The position numbers and the translations under genes are program-made. From contig CM040125.1 of NCBI GenBank assembly GCA_022559845.1, positions 287,604,200 to 287,668,199 of the forward strand: a stretch of DNA of 64,000 nucleotides, given 5' to 3'. Source of the DNA: Amorphophallus konjac. Taxonomy: Eukaryota > Streptophyta > Magnoliopsida > Alismatales > Araceae. Position 1 is the stretch's first letter. Each line of letters opens with the position of its first letter. Of this stretch, positions 1 to 10,119 are shown piece after piece. The notes under the pieces were generated by a model, which ran no database searches, was not told the origin of the DNA, and saw only the letters and a list, made by a program, of their open reading frames with translations.

Positions 1-1295
1 ATACTCTGTTTAATAAAAAGGGAATGAATACATAGTTGACTCAAGGAACTATAGAAAAGACTAGATGACACTTGGAGAATCTCTATCTCTTTCACTCTTG
101 ATCATTCCCATCCGATTGACTCCCATCGTCGTCGGACTTACCTGAAAAGTAAAAAGGGACAAACGGAATGAGCGAACGCTCAGTAGGAAATTATATCTCA
201 AGTACTAGCAAGGGGTTTAAGTAATTACATTTTCATGAATGCAATAAAGCTATGCATGCTCGCATGAAACGACAAGATAGAGAGAATGTAATATCAAGGA
301 AATAAGATGAACTTATCATGAACTTTCAACAAGATACAAGTTATTCAAGATATTCAAGCAAGTACCATTATCGAGTCATGTCAAGAACTTTGGCTATCAT
401 GTATCAAGCAAGTAAATTACCCTCTTTCGGGCCACGCATTTCATGTAAAGTCAAGTACGATTCAAGTACAAGATGTGTGTGGAATGTCCAATCAAGCAAG
501 TCAAGTACTCGGTATAATGCCAGATACCTTATCATTTTAACTCCCATGGGCACAAGTACTTTCGGGTGCTCCTCCCAGGACCAGATCGGGCCCTATATGC
601 GCAGGCATTTATCATGTGTTTTGACATCCACTCTTGTTTATAGCCAACATAGAATTTCAATAATCAAGCTTGTCGACACGTATGACAACTTTGATAGAAT
701 AGAGTCCAAAATATGACAAAGGACATAGAATGGCGATAATAACGGTATAATCACGATATCGATAAAACTCGGTAGAATATGATTCCCTTAACTTGGGTAC
801 CATGACAAATCAGTATGGATATTCTTTATATAGAATCGAGGTCCACATGAACAGTATATCAAAGGTAAGATACCCTCATTCTTATCATAGAATTGAGGTT
901 TACAAGAATGGCATGATATCATCATCCCATTAAGAATTTCTTATGATATACTCTTTGTATAATCATAAGGGCCGGTATCCCATGTTTCTTTAGAGTGACA
1001 TGGCATCAATGGTGTAATGGGTTTTTAGGGTACAACAAGCTCAGTCGGCCTTGAGGGAATCCAAGGCTACGAGGAGTCTTACGGAGGTCTCTATGACTAA
1101 CTCGCTAGTCCAAAGGAACGGAATGTCCAAAGGAGAGCTTGTATGTCAATGAGAATTGAGTGTGATCGATAAATCAACGTGAAAAAAGTGGGACTATACT
1201 CACGGAATGGAGAATAGTGCCGATATATATATATATGTATAATATATAAAACCATCGGTTAGCAAATCAGATGAAAAATCAGTTTATAGTAAAAT

Positions 1296-2779
1296 AACGA
1301 CTTAGGTCAAGTCGTTTCTTAAGTAATTAACGCCTAACAGAAGGGCGTTTACACATGGTCCGTTTTTGCAGAATTTTCAATAATTCAATAATTTATCTAA
1401 AACGCGCCTTCGGCAGGGGCGTTTCTTCAAGAGTTGACGACTACAGTAGCAGGCGTCTTTTTATTTACAATATTTTTCAGAACATATTTATTTTCAGAAA
1501 TTATCAAAAACGCGCCCTTGGCAGGGGCGTTAATCATTAAATTCTTATTTTTACAGAATATATATTCCAGGATTTTAACAGATACGCGCCCTAGTAAGGG
1601 GCGTTTATTTTTAATTCACGCCCTGTGATGGGGCGTTACCACATGGAAAACGACCTAGTCTAGGTCGTGAATTCAAGAGATACTAGGAAAGCAAGATTTG
1701 CACGATAATCAATGATAACAATCATATAGTCATGACAGGAAATTGGCAGGAAATCAGATGCAGTATTTTAGATTTGATGTTTCATGCTTATTGACTTTTA
1801 ACCGTTAACAATTATTGATTGATTTCATGTAATTGCATGGATAATCCGTTCTGAAGATTTACATGAAATTAACGCCTGTGTACAGGGCGTCAAATATGAA
1901 ATTGACGACCTGGACATGGTCGTGTCTTGTAAATTAGCGCCCTGGACAGGGGCGTCTCTTTCAAAATATTGCAGAAACATAATAAAACCATATTAAACCG
2001 TATGCATGTCATGTCAATACGTATATAAGTCTTGTCTTAAATTATTTGGGCTACAGTAACTTGAGAAAACCTACCTTATGATAATTTGATTATTTGAACT
2101 GTGAGAAGAGGAGCTCTAGTTCTTCGGTCCTGTAATTCCTACGAGAACAGAAGAAGAAATATTAGTATTTCTTCATACTTCCTGACCGAAGGTAAAAGAA
2201 AGAAGAACATCACCTTTGTTCTTCACGTACGTAGGTGCTTTTTTTTTTCCTAACCTGTAAGAAGAGAAGGAGATGAAGAACGTTAGTTCTTCATATACTC
2301 GAAACAGAAGAAAGGAAAGAAAAACAGTTATGTTCTTCACTTACCGTCGCAGAGGCTTGGATCAAATAGGTTTAGGGTTTGACAAACGAGAGATTTTATA
2401 GGATTTTGGGAATCCTAACAATAGTTAGTGTTTGATTGGAAGTAATATTTCCAAGATTGAGTTATTACCATATTCGAACTCTTTCTCATAGTTATCACTT
2501 ACCCTGGATAAGTTCTGGGTTCGAACGGTTCCGAATGGAATTAACGACTTTGGTAAGGGCGTGTATTCTTTAATTGACGCCTTCAATAAGGGCGTTTCTT
2601 AAAAAGCGCCTTGAAAAAGGGCGTTTCGTGTTTAAAAACACGCCCAAGATAGGGGCGTTTATTTTACTTACCCATTTGGTCGCGTGAGAACTGACGACCG
2701 CAGGTGTGGGCGTCCTTTCTTTATTCACGCCATGGATAGAGGCGTTTCTTTATAAATTAACGCCTTAATAAGAGGCGTT
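1296..2779. repeat. Array of about 18 short GC-rich dyads in LTR (copy 1)
   Basis: Irregularly spaced 19-23-bp inverted repeats of the form ACGCCC-N5..9-GGGCGT stand out in AT-rich DNA. Units by eye are 1296-1316, 1329-1349, 1401-1423, 1436-1457, 1509-1531, 1584-1604, 1618-1636, 1650-1668, 1872-1890, 1905-1923, 1936-1955, 2543-2562, 2577-2595, 2605-2625, 2640-2658, 2693-2714, 2727-2745 and 2759-2779. Some units are ACGACC/GGTCGT, so both arms differ together. In element orientation the array is in U3, upstream of the TATA-like stretch near 1220-1245. Confidence 0.85.
2100..2345. repeat. GAAGAAC/GTTCTTC inverted-repeat cluster in LTR (copy 1)
   Basis: Several GAAGAA(C)...(G)TTCTTC pairs follow one another. 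The clearest is TGAAGAAC (2274-2281), a 4-base loop, then GTTCTTCA (2286-2293), a perfect 8-bp dyad. The same cluster recurs at about 8855-9095 and 16495-16735. The spacing of GAA and TTC blocks resembles plant heat-shock elements, but that is only a resemblance. Confidence 0.6.
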
Positions 2780-2889
2780 ACTTTTAATTTATTTTATTTC
2801 TTCCAATTAACCCTATTCCTTTTATATATTACTTCTGTAATATATATGTTTTAATTCATTTCAATTATTCATTTATTAGGGTTGCTACA

Positions 2890-5800
2890 GGCTCTCTTGA
2901 CGCGGGGCGCGCACCGTTGCCGAGGTGGCCGAGGCGGGGACGCGATGGAGTGATCGGGACGCGTGATGGGGCGACGGATGGAGCGTAGTTGGCGCGATCC
3001 CTCGGTGAATTCAAAGCCGGCGTGGTTTGTTCGTTTGGCAGTTTTCGACGCAGTTTAGTCACTTCGGCGCACGGAATCTTCGGTGGAGGTAGGGAGACGG
3101 AAGCTCTACTTCTCTTTTACGTCCCCTCGCAGTTTCACGTCGAACGGTGAGCATAGGAGTGGGTTTTACCTTGTTGGGGTAAAATCATGCCTTTGGGGAG
3201 TTTGTCTGGTTCGTCGGAAAATGTTGACGGTTTTCATATCAGTCGGTGTCATTCGAACCCCTGGAATGTCTGTACTCCATTTCCACTGATTTTGTGTCGA
3301 TTGGTTGTCTTTTGGGGCCAGTATGAGCTCGGGAACCTTGGTGACCCAATTAGGGTTGATTCATTAGAATTACCCGTTTCTTGTGATTGAGCTGTTGCAT
3401 GTGCCCCTTTCAGCTTTTGGAAGGTTGTTTTTGTCGATTAGGACTGCTTCCACTTCGATCGGGATCGAATGGGACGTGGAATCGGGCCTTGGTGTTGGGT
3501 TCAGTCGATTTTCCGCCGTAACCGGTCGACTGCCACGGGCGGGCTGGTCGACCGGCCGGCGTCCGCAACGGGTGATCGGCGTGTCGGTCCGGTCAACCGA
3601 CCGCCCTAGGCTGGTCGACCGACCCTCTTAGGTCGACCGACCCCAGGGGTCGGGTAGACTGAAATTGAGTGTCTTTGACCATTTTGAGTCCCAGTCGGTC
3701 CGGTTGAAACCCAATGACTGACCTATGGCCTCGCGAGTGTCCCGGACACCCTGTGGGTTCCGTGTCAGTGTTTCTGGGGTGTCGAGAGGTGTCATGTTAC
3801 CTCGATTAGTGTGCCCATAGGTGTGTGTGTTTCAGGCTTTGTGTTATGCTTGATCAAGTCACCGTGTATCGGTGTGAGTGCGGTGGGGTTCCCCCGTATG
3901 TGAGTGGCCTCCCTTGAGTTCCCATTTTGAGGGGATGGTCTTCACGGCTAGTGAGCTGCCTCGGTATTCATGCTACCGTTGTTTTAGACCTACTCAAGAA
4001 TTTAAGATGGTTGGCCTTTGCAGTCCAACCTTCGTCCGCCTCTTCGTTGTGGCGCCTCTTTCTTAGGCCGCCACAAGTCGTTTGACTTAGGTCAATGTTT
4101 TAGGGTGGTTAGTGTGGCTATTGTCTCTTGGACCGCCTAGTCCGTGTGGCGGATCTATATTAGACCACTTTGGTGGTTTGACCGAATAGGCCAGTTCAGG
4201 GTTGACTGGGCTTGGCGGCCTAATCCTTGATTGCTACAGTCACCTAGCGGCCCATTTTATGACCGCCAGCGTATGTTCCTCCGCTTAATTCCTGCGTGTC
4301 GTTTCCCGATGTGTTGGTTTCCAAGTGCCTCGACTTGACCTCGTGGTTTGCCCATTGTTCCGTGGATGCCTTTTGATGTCCTATGAGGGCTATAACCATG
4401 TTATCATATATCTAGGCGTACCCTGCTATTGGTTAGGTTTCTGTATCGCTTCAGAGTCATTATTTAGGTTCTGGTCAACCCCGTGAGACCCAGTGGTTGA
4501 CCAGTAACCTTGTGTGTGTCTCGACTATTCTGGAGAGCTCGAGACAGTGGTTCTGGATGCCTTGAGGTACTATCCTACCTCGGTTTGTATGTCCATGTGC
4601 TTTGAGGGTCTTGATGCTCCCTCAGGTCTCCGTAAGTCATTTTTATATGGTTATGTGGATTTGAAGATCCATTGTCATTTCCTGTGGCTTAGGATTAGAT
4701 TGATTGGCGGTTCGTCATCACCGTCATGCGACGATCTTGGCTCCGAGTCATGAGATTCAAGGATCGCTGCATTGGTAGGTCTAGTTGCCCTGGCCTAAGT
4801 CTGTTGGCGGTTGGTGTACTACCTTTGTGCTTCGTAATACGGGTGACAGTGCGTGCTTAGCTGTCTATACTCCAGCACTCGTGTTTCAGAGTCTTTGTGT
4901 CTAGTGAGCCTCCACTAGCCGTAGCCGTACGACCTCGAGTGTCGACCCACCTGGGAGAGGTGGTGAGGGTAATTCCCAACTCAGACGGTTTGTAAGCTAG
5001 TTTCAGTGGGCTCCCTTGCTTGTCAGTAGTGTCCGCTGGGGGAGAAAATTAGCTAGAGGCCTGGCTCATGGCATTGGGCTTGTGTGTGCACACATGGTCA
5101 GGGACGTTTTAGATGAACACTGACGGGCGTGACCCTTAGAGTAGTTCCTGTTTTGGTTCTGTGAGTATCTCTGTCTCTATCATTCTCGACGTCCGTAGGG
5201 AGATACTTGCGGCACAGTGTAAGACGTCAGTGAACGCATCTGGCTGTTCTTCTAGTGAGGAGGTGCTTCCGTCACGTGACACGTGACTCCTATGTTTCTC
5301 ATTCTTCGTGTCATGACCTTTTCTGAGTTAGTCTGTTCTTGACTTTACCCGAGGTCAGCTCTGTTGCGTGCATGATGATCTAGTCATGTATGCGTTAGTG
5401 TCTGTGTCTGTCTAGGTCTCTTCCAGGGTTTTTGCCTAGTTTTATAGGACCTCCACTTTGGGCCTTGTGCCTGTCGACGGATCAGTAACTCCTGACTTTT
5501 TCATATCAGGGTTCGCCTTTCTGTCGATGTTTGGAGTAGCTAAGGGAGCCGAGGTTCTCTCGGTGGCCGTGTTTCGGTCTTTACGGCTTTGCTTTTCCCT
5601 TTTCTTTTAGCCGTTCTACTCCTGCTCTTCCGGCTTTCTTTTATAGCTTTCTAGTGGTAGTTTAGCTTTTCCTGCTTTACTACTACTACTATTTTAGCTG
5701 TTGTTCCGTGTTACTGCGTTATTTTTCAGTGGGGATCCGCGTGACCCCTACTGATCCAGTGACATGAGGCTCACCCCTGCTTTTTAGGTGTGGCGCTCTC

Positions 5801-6169
5801 CTTCCTTCGCGGTTCCTGGTGTAGCATGCTCGTAGTTGCCAGCGGTACCTGCGTCGGGCTTCCCCCGACCTCAGTGTACGTCTTCTTTCTATTGGACTGT
5901 ACTTGTCTTTCCTTTGGACTGGACTCTGGTATAATTGTTAATTTTAACTGTTAATTAAAAAGTAATTTTATTTCTACTACTTTAGCAAATCTAATTAATG
6001 AAATTTAATTACTTAGTGTTATATCTACGACTTCAATGTACTACACAGTAATCATTTTATCCCTTTGGAGCTTTACAGCTCTTGGGAGGCTTCACGGGTT
6101 CCAGGTGGTATCGGGTCTACTCGGTAGTCCTATCGGGTATATCCGGTATCCGGAGTCCGGGTCGTCACA
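2890..6169 (+). mobile_element. LARD 5' LTR (first about 365 bp displaced out of window)
   Basis: Collinear with 19239-22053 plus 32006-32470 at moderate divergence; both spans total 3280 bp. The opening of the LTR (the equivalent of 18874-19238) lies beyond the Tekay-family insertion to the left. The LTR ends GTCGTCACA at 6169 and is followed by a primer-binding site. It is non-coding. Around 3520-3660 it has a run of GGTCGACC-like palindromes. Open frames inside it are short and are not conserved intact in the other copy. Confidence 0.85.
3520..3660. repeat. GTCGACC palindrome cluster in LARD LTR (copy 1)
   Basis: Repeated GGTCGACC, GTCGACCGACC and near-matches occur between about 3525 and 3655, for example 3617-3645. 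The homologous part of the 3' LTR is 19860-20010. A similar but unrelated cluster lies in the copia-type LTRs at 23395-23522 and 31133-31260. Confidence 0.65.
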
Positions 6170-6171
6170 GA

Positions 6172-6184
6172 TGGTATCAGAGCG
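6172..6184 (+). other. LARD primer-binding site (tRNA-iMet)
   Basis: TGGTATCAGAGCG begins two bases after the LTR end at 6169. This is the usual complement of the 3' end of plant initiator-Met tRNA in LTR retrotransposons. It fixes the element on the + strand and marks 2890-6169 as the 5' LTR. Confidence 0.9.
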
Positions 6185-6582
6185 TTGTTGTGTGAAAGTA
6201 CATGGGAATCCGAGATATACAATGTCCAGAGTCCTGACAGTCCAGTACAGTTTTTCGCTGGCTTAGGTTTCATGATTCTTTGTCACTCTATTTTCCTCAT
6301 GTTGTCTTGTATGTGCTGTGTCAACAATGTACGAGATGGTTTTGCTCTCGTCAGGATGCGATGTGACGCTCTTTTTGGTCCTGGTGTTTGTCTCGATTAT
6401 GCTGTACTTGGCAGAGTTCGCCGATAGGCTTGAATATGCAATACATTGTTCTAGACTTATCCGTGGTTTTTTCAGGTGGCTGGTGACTTTTTCGAGTTGG
6501 TGTGATGGCCGTACACGTTCTTACGTTGTTTTGGTCGTCCCAGCTTAAGTCTGTGCAGCTCATGAGGTGTTTTGCTTCTATT

Positions 6583-6587
6583 GAACT
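6583..6587. repeat. Target-site duplication GAACT (left)
   Basis: GAACT directly precedes the TGTCACG start of the Tekay-like element. The same five bases follow its end at 17264-17268. Confidence 0.95.
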
Positions 6588-9500
6588 TGTCACGCCCCAA
6601 GCGCGGAAGATACCCGGAGGTGCGCGACGAGTTTATATCAATCATGTCAATCAGATTAGTAGTGTATTCGACACCAAAACAGAGATGCGCAAAAGTAAAG
6701 ATAACCCAATCCTTTATTTCATAATGGATAGACTATTACAAATCCAATACTCTATTCAAAAAAAAGAAAAGTACATAGTTGACTCAAGAAATAGGAAAAA
6801 GACTAGATGACACTTGGAGAAGTTCTATCACTTTCACTCTTGACCATTCCCATCCGATTGACTTCCCTCGTCGTCGTAATTACCTGAAAAGTAGGGAACA
6901 CACGGAGTGAGCGAACGCTCAGTAGGAAATTATATCTCAAGCGCTAGCAAGGGGTTTAAATAATTACATTTTTCATGAATGTACTATAGCTATGCATGCT
7001 CGCATAAAACGACAAGATAGAGAGAGAATTTATCAATAAGACGGTAAGATGAACTAGTCATGAGCTTTCAAGAAAAAGATAACAAGATATTCAAGCAAGT
7101 ACTCTTTAGCAAGTCATGTCAAGAACTTTGGCTATCATGTATCAAGCAAGCAAGTAATTACCCTTTTCTCGGGTCACGCAATTCATGTCAAGTCAAGTAC
7201 GAGTCAAGTACAAGATTTGTGTGGAATGTCCAATCAAGCTAGTCATGCACTCGGTAAAATACCAGATACCTTATTATTCAACTCCCATGAGCACAAGTAC
7301 TTTCGGGTGCTCCTCCCAGGACCAGATCGGGCCCTATATGCGCAGGCATTTATCATGTATATTTTTGACATCCACTCTTGTATATATATATAGCCAATAT
7401 GGAGTTTCAACAATTTAAGCTTGTAGACACGTAGGATAACTTTGAGAGAATGGAGTCCAAAAATACGACATTGGACATAGATAGGCGATAACAACGGTAC
7501 AATCACGATGAACGATGAAACTAGGTGGAATTACGTTCCCTTAACTCGGGTACCATGACAACAAGTATGGACATTCTTTATATAGAATTGAGGTCCACAT
7601 GAACAGTACATCAAAGGTAAGATACCCTCATTCTTATTATAGAATTGAGGTCCACAAGAACATCAACAAATGGCATGATATCATCATCCCATTAAGAATT
7701 CTCATGATATACTCTTTGCATATCATAAGGGCCGGTATACCATGTTTCTTTAGAGTGACATGGCATTCAATAGTGTAATGAGTTTTTAGGGTACAACCAG
7801 CTCAGTCAGCCTTGAGGGAATCCAAGGCTCGAGGAGTCTTACGGAGGTCTCTATGACTAACTCGCTAGTCCAAAGGAACGGAATGTCCAATGGAGAGCTT
7901 GTATGTCAATGAGAATTGAGGGTGATCGATAAAACATCATGAAACGTGGGACTATACTCACGGAGTGGAGATATAGTGCCGATATACATATATATAGATA
8001 TATTGAAACCATCGGTTATCAGAAACAGGGTAAAAATATTTTTACAAGAAAATAACGACTTAAGTAAAGTCACTACTCAAGTAATTAACGCCTTCAGTAA
8101 GGGCGTTTATCTATTTTACATTTTTGCAAATTTTCAATATTTCCGTATTTTACCAAAAACGCGCCCTTGTAAGGGGCGTTTAATTAAAAGTTGACGACGT
8201 ATGCAATGGTCGTTCATTCTTTACCTCTATTTTTGCAGAATATAGATTTTCAGTAATTTATCAGAAACACGCCCTAGACAGGGGCGTTACTTTTCAATTC
8301 ACGCCCTGAACAGGGGCGTTAGTCAAGTGAGAGACGACCTATACAGGGTCGTGTATTTCAAGAATTTACAATTTTTCAAGCATTGAAATTTCTGGAAAAC
8401 GAGATATGGTCATGATAGGATAATATCAGGATGCACTGATTTAGAATCATGTTTAAGTGAATATTGGACTAATTAACATGGGTAATTATCAGGTAATTAA
8501 ATTGACGTCTGTGTACAGGGCGTCAAATCTTTTGAATTGACGACCTTGTCAGGGTCGTTTATTTAAATAGCGCCCTAGTCTGGGTCGCGTATAAAATTAG
8601 CGCCCTTGGAAAGGGCGTTTCTTTCCAACAATAGAACTTTTAAAACTCGTGAAAACTATATGCATGAACTAATATATATGGTTTAATATAGTTATTATGG
8701 TGATTTGGGCTACAGTGCTTGAGAAAATCTACCTTGATGATGATAAACTAACGGATGAACAGATGTAGGTTCTGAACGATACTCTATTTTATAAACAGAG
8801 TCTTTTTGAAGCTTTCGATCCTAATAGCAGCAGCAAGGGTAGTAATAGGTTGCAGATGAAGAACCCTCAATTCTTCAGTAGGTTATGATGACCCCTACAG
8901 AAAAATAAGATGAAGAAACATTAGTTTTTCTTCATAATACTTACTGAAGGTAGAGGAAAGAAGAACTTACCCTTTCGTTCTTCACAACGTGAATCTTCTT
9001 AACCTGTAAGAAGAGAAGAAGATGAAGAACCTTTTAATGTTCTTCATACCATCGTAAACAGAAAAGAAGAAGAAAGAACCTTGGTTCTTCACCTACCGTA
9101 GAATAGTCTGAACGCCAAATAGCGTTCTCGGTTCAAGCAGTAGGTTATTTATAGGATTTAGGTGAACCTAATAGAGTTAGTGTTCGATTGGAAGTAACAC
9201 TTCCATGATAGAGTTATTACTACATTCGAACTCTTTCTCATAGTTATCATCTTACCCTGGATAGACTCCTGGGTCGAACGAAACTCAAACTGAATTAGCG
9301 ACCTAGGTCAGGGTGTCGAATTTAAATTGACGCCTTGTCAAGCGTCGTTTCTTGTTGAAACGCCTCCATACAAGGGACGTTACGCTAACTTGCCCTTTTT
9401 ATTTATTTTGGTCGTTTGAAATTTGACGCCTTCATGTGTGGGCGTCCTTTCTTCAAAACACGCCTTAGGTAAGGGCGTTTTATTGTAAAGTAGCGCCTAT

Positions 9501-9622
9501 ATCTAAGGCGTTATTTTCATCAGGGTTTAATTATTTTTATTCCAAGCTCTTTCGTTTATTTACTAAATCTTTTAATCTATTTTGATTTATTTATTCCTTT
9601 TAAATTTATCAGGGTTGCTACA
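6588..9622 (-). mobile_element. 3' LTR of the Tekay-like element
   Basis: 3035 bp, starting TGTCACGCC and ending TTGCTACA on the + strand. It matches 14231-17263 (3033 bp) almost base for base, with scattered substitutions and a few indels. It contains the GC-dyad array (8053-9512), the GAAGAAC/GTTCTTC cluster (about 8855-9095) and AT-rich TATA-like runs near 7380-7395 and 7981-8005. Confidence 0.95.
8053..9512. repeat. GC-dyad array in LTR (copy 2)
   Basis: Same array as at 1296-2779. Clear units are 8087-8107, 8158-8180, 8193-8213, 8268-8288, 8300-8320, 8333-8352, 8504-8524, 8539-8558, 8569-8588, 8599-8619, 9425-9446, 9460-9478 and 9492-9512. There are weaker ones at 8053 and near 9296-9382. 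Confidence 0.85.
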
Positions 9623-9634
9623 CCCTCCCCCACT
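9623..9634 (-). other. Polypurine tract of the Tekay-like element
   Basis: On the minus strand AGTGGGGGAGGG abuts the 3' LTR, preceded by a GGGGACCAAATTC-type motif common just before the polypurine tract of plant chromoviruses. It would prime plus-strand DNA synthesis. Confidence 0.85.
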
Positions 9635-9702
9635 TAAAAAGAATTTGGTCCCCAAATTCCATATCATATATTTACATTTGGAGAGTGTAGAGTATGTACC
9701 TT

Positions 9703-10119
9703 CTAAAATAAATCTGGAAATTGTTTCCTCATAGATTCCTCGGTCTCCCATGTAGCTTCATGTTCTGAATTCTTATTCCATTGTACTTTTAGCATGGGAA
9801 TAACCTTATTCCGTAGGGTACGTACTTCTCGATCTAAGATCTTCATAGGCTTCTGTTCATACGTGAAATCTTTCTGGATCACTAGGTCTCCATATTCAAT
9901 AATATGTGATGGGTCATGTACATACTTCTTCAACATAGATATGTGGAACACATCATGTACTTCGGATAGTTGAGGGGGCAATGCGATGCGATAAGCAACC
10001 TCGCCAACTCTTTCTAGTATCTCAAAAGGTCCGATAAATCTTGGTGTAAGCTTGCCTTTAACACCAAATCTTCGTATTCCACGTCCAGGCGATATCTTGA
10101 GAAATACATGATCTCCAAC
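9703..10119 (-). pseudogene. C-terminal gag-pol segment with chromodomain, downstream of a stop
   Basis: Continues the frame of the 14055-10120 polyprotein after a TAA at 10120-10122 that interrupts the integrase C-terminal domain just before a VGDHVFLK motif. The rest of that domain runs through LPPQLSEVHDVFHISMLKKY (from about 9981), then comes a chromodomain near 9855-9706 with KILDRE, VQW and ATWE motifs. In this clade such a domain is thought to steer integration to particular chromatin. The segment would be translated only by readthrough. Unbroken, the frame from 14055 to 9703 is 1451 codons, normal for the family. Confidence 0.9.

Larger units (their letters stand above)
1..2889 (-). 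mobile_element. LTR of a Tekay-like gypsy family, cut by the window edge
   Basis: This stretch aligns along its length with the LTRs at 6588-9622 and 14231-17263 but is clearly more diverged. Position 1 corresponds to about base 160 of those LTRs. It ends in GTTGCTACA at 2889, exactly like their outer U3 ends. Beyond 2889 the sequence changes abruptly to LARD LTR, so this LTR is inserted in the LARD 5' LTR. Since the family lies on the minus strand and this is the right-hand end, it is either the 5' LTR of an element extending left out of the window or a solo LTR. No gene is present. Small open frames here are chance. Confidence 0.9.
6170..6587 (+). mobile_element. LARD internal region, first part
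   Basis: Non-coding leader after the PBS, interrupted at 6587 by the Tekay-like insertion. It resumes at 17264 after the duplicated target GAACT. No Gag or Pol motif is readable in any frame. Confidence 0.8.

Noticed and set aside
318..716. 132-codon open frame at the left end
   Set aside because: It lies in a Tekay-family LTR. The matching region of the other two LTR copies breaks the frame, and no domain is visible.
1296..2779. Dyad array as a CRISPR array
   Set aside because: Units vary in sequence, spacing is irregular, spacers are absent, and the surroundings are a plant LTR.
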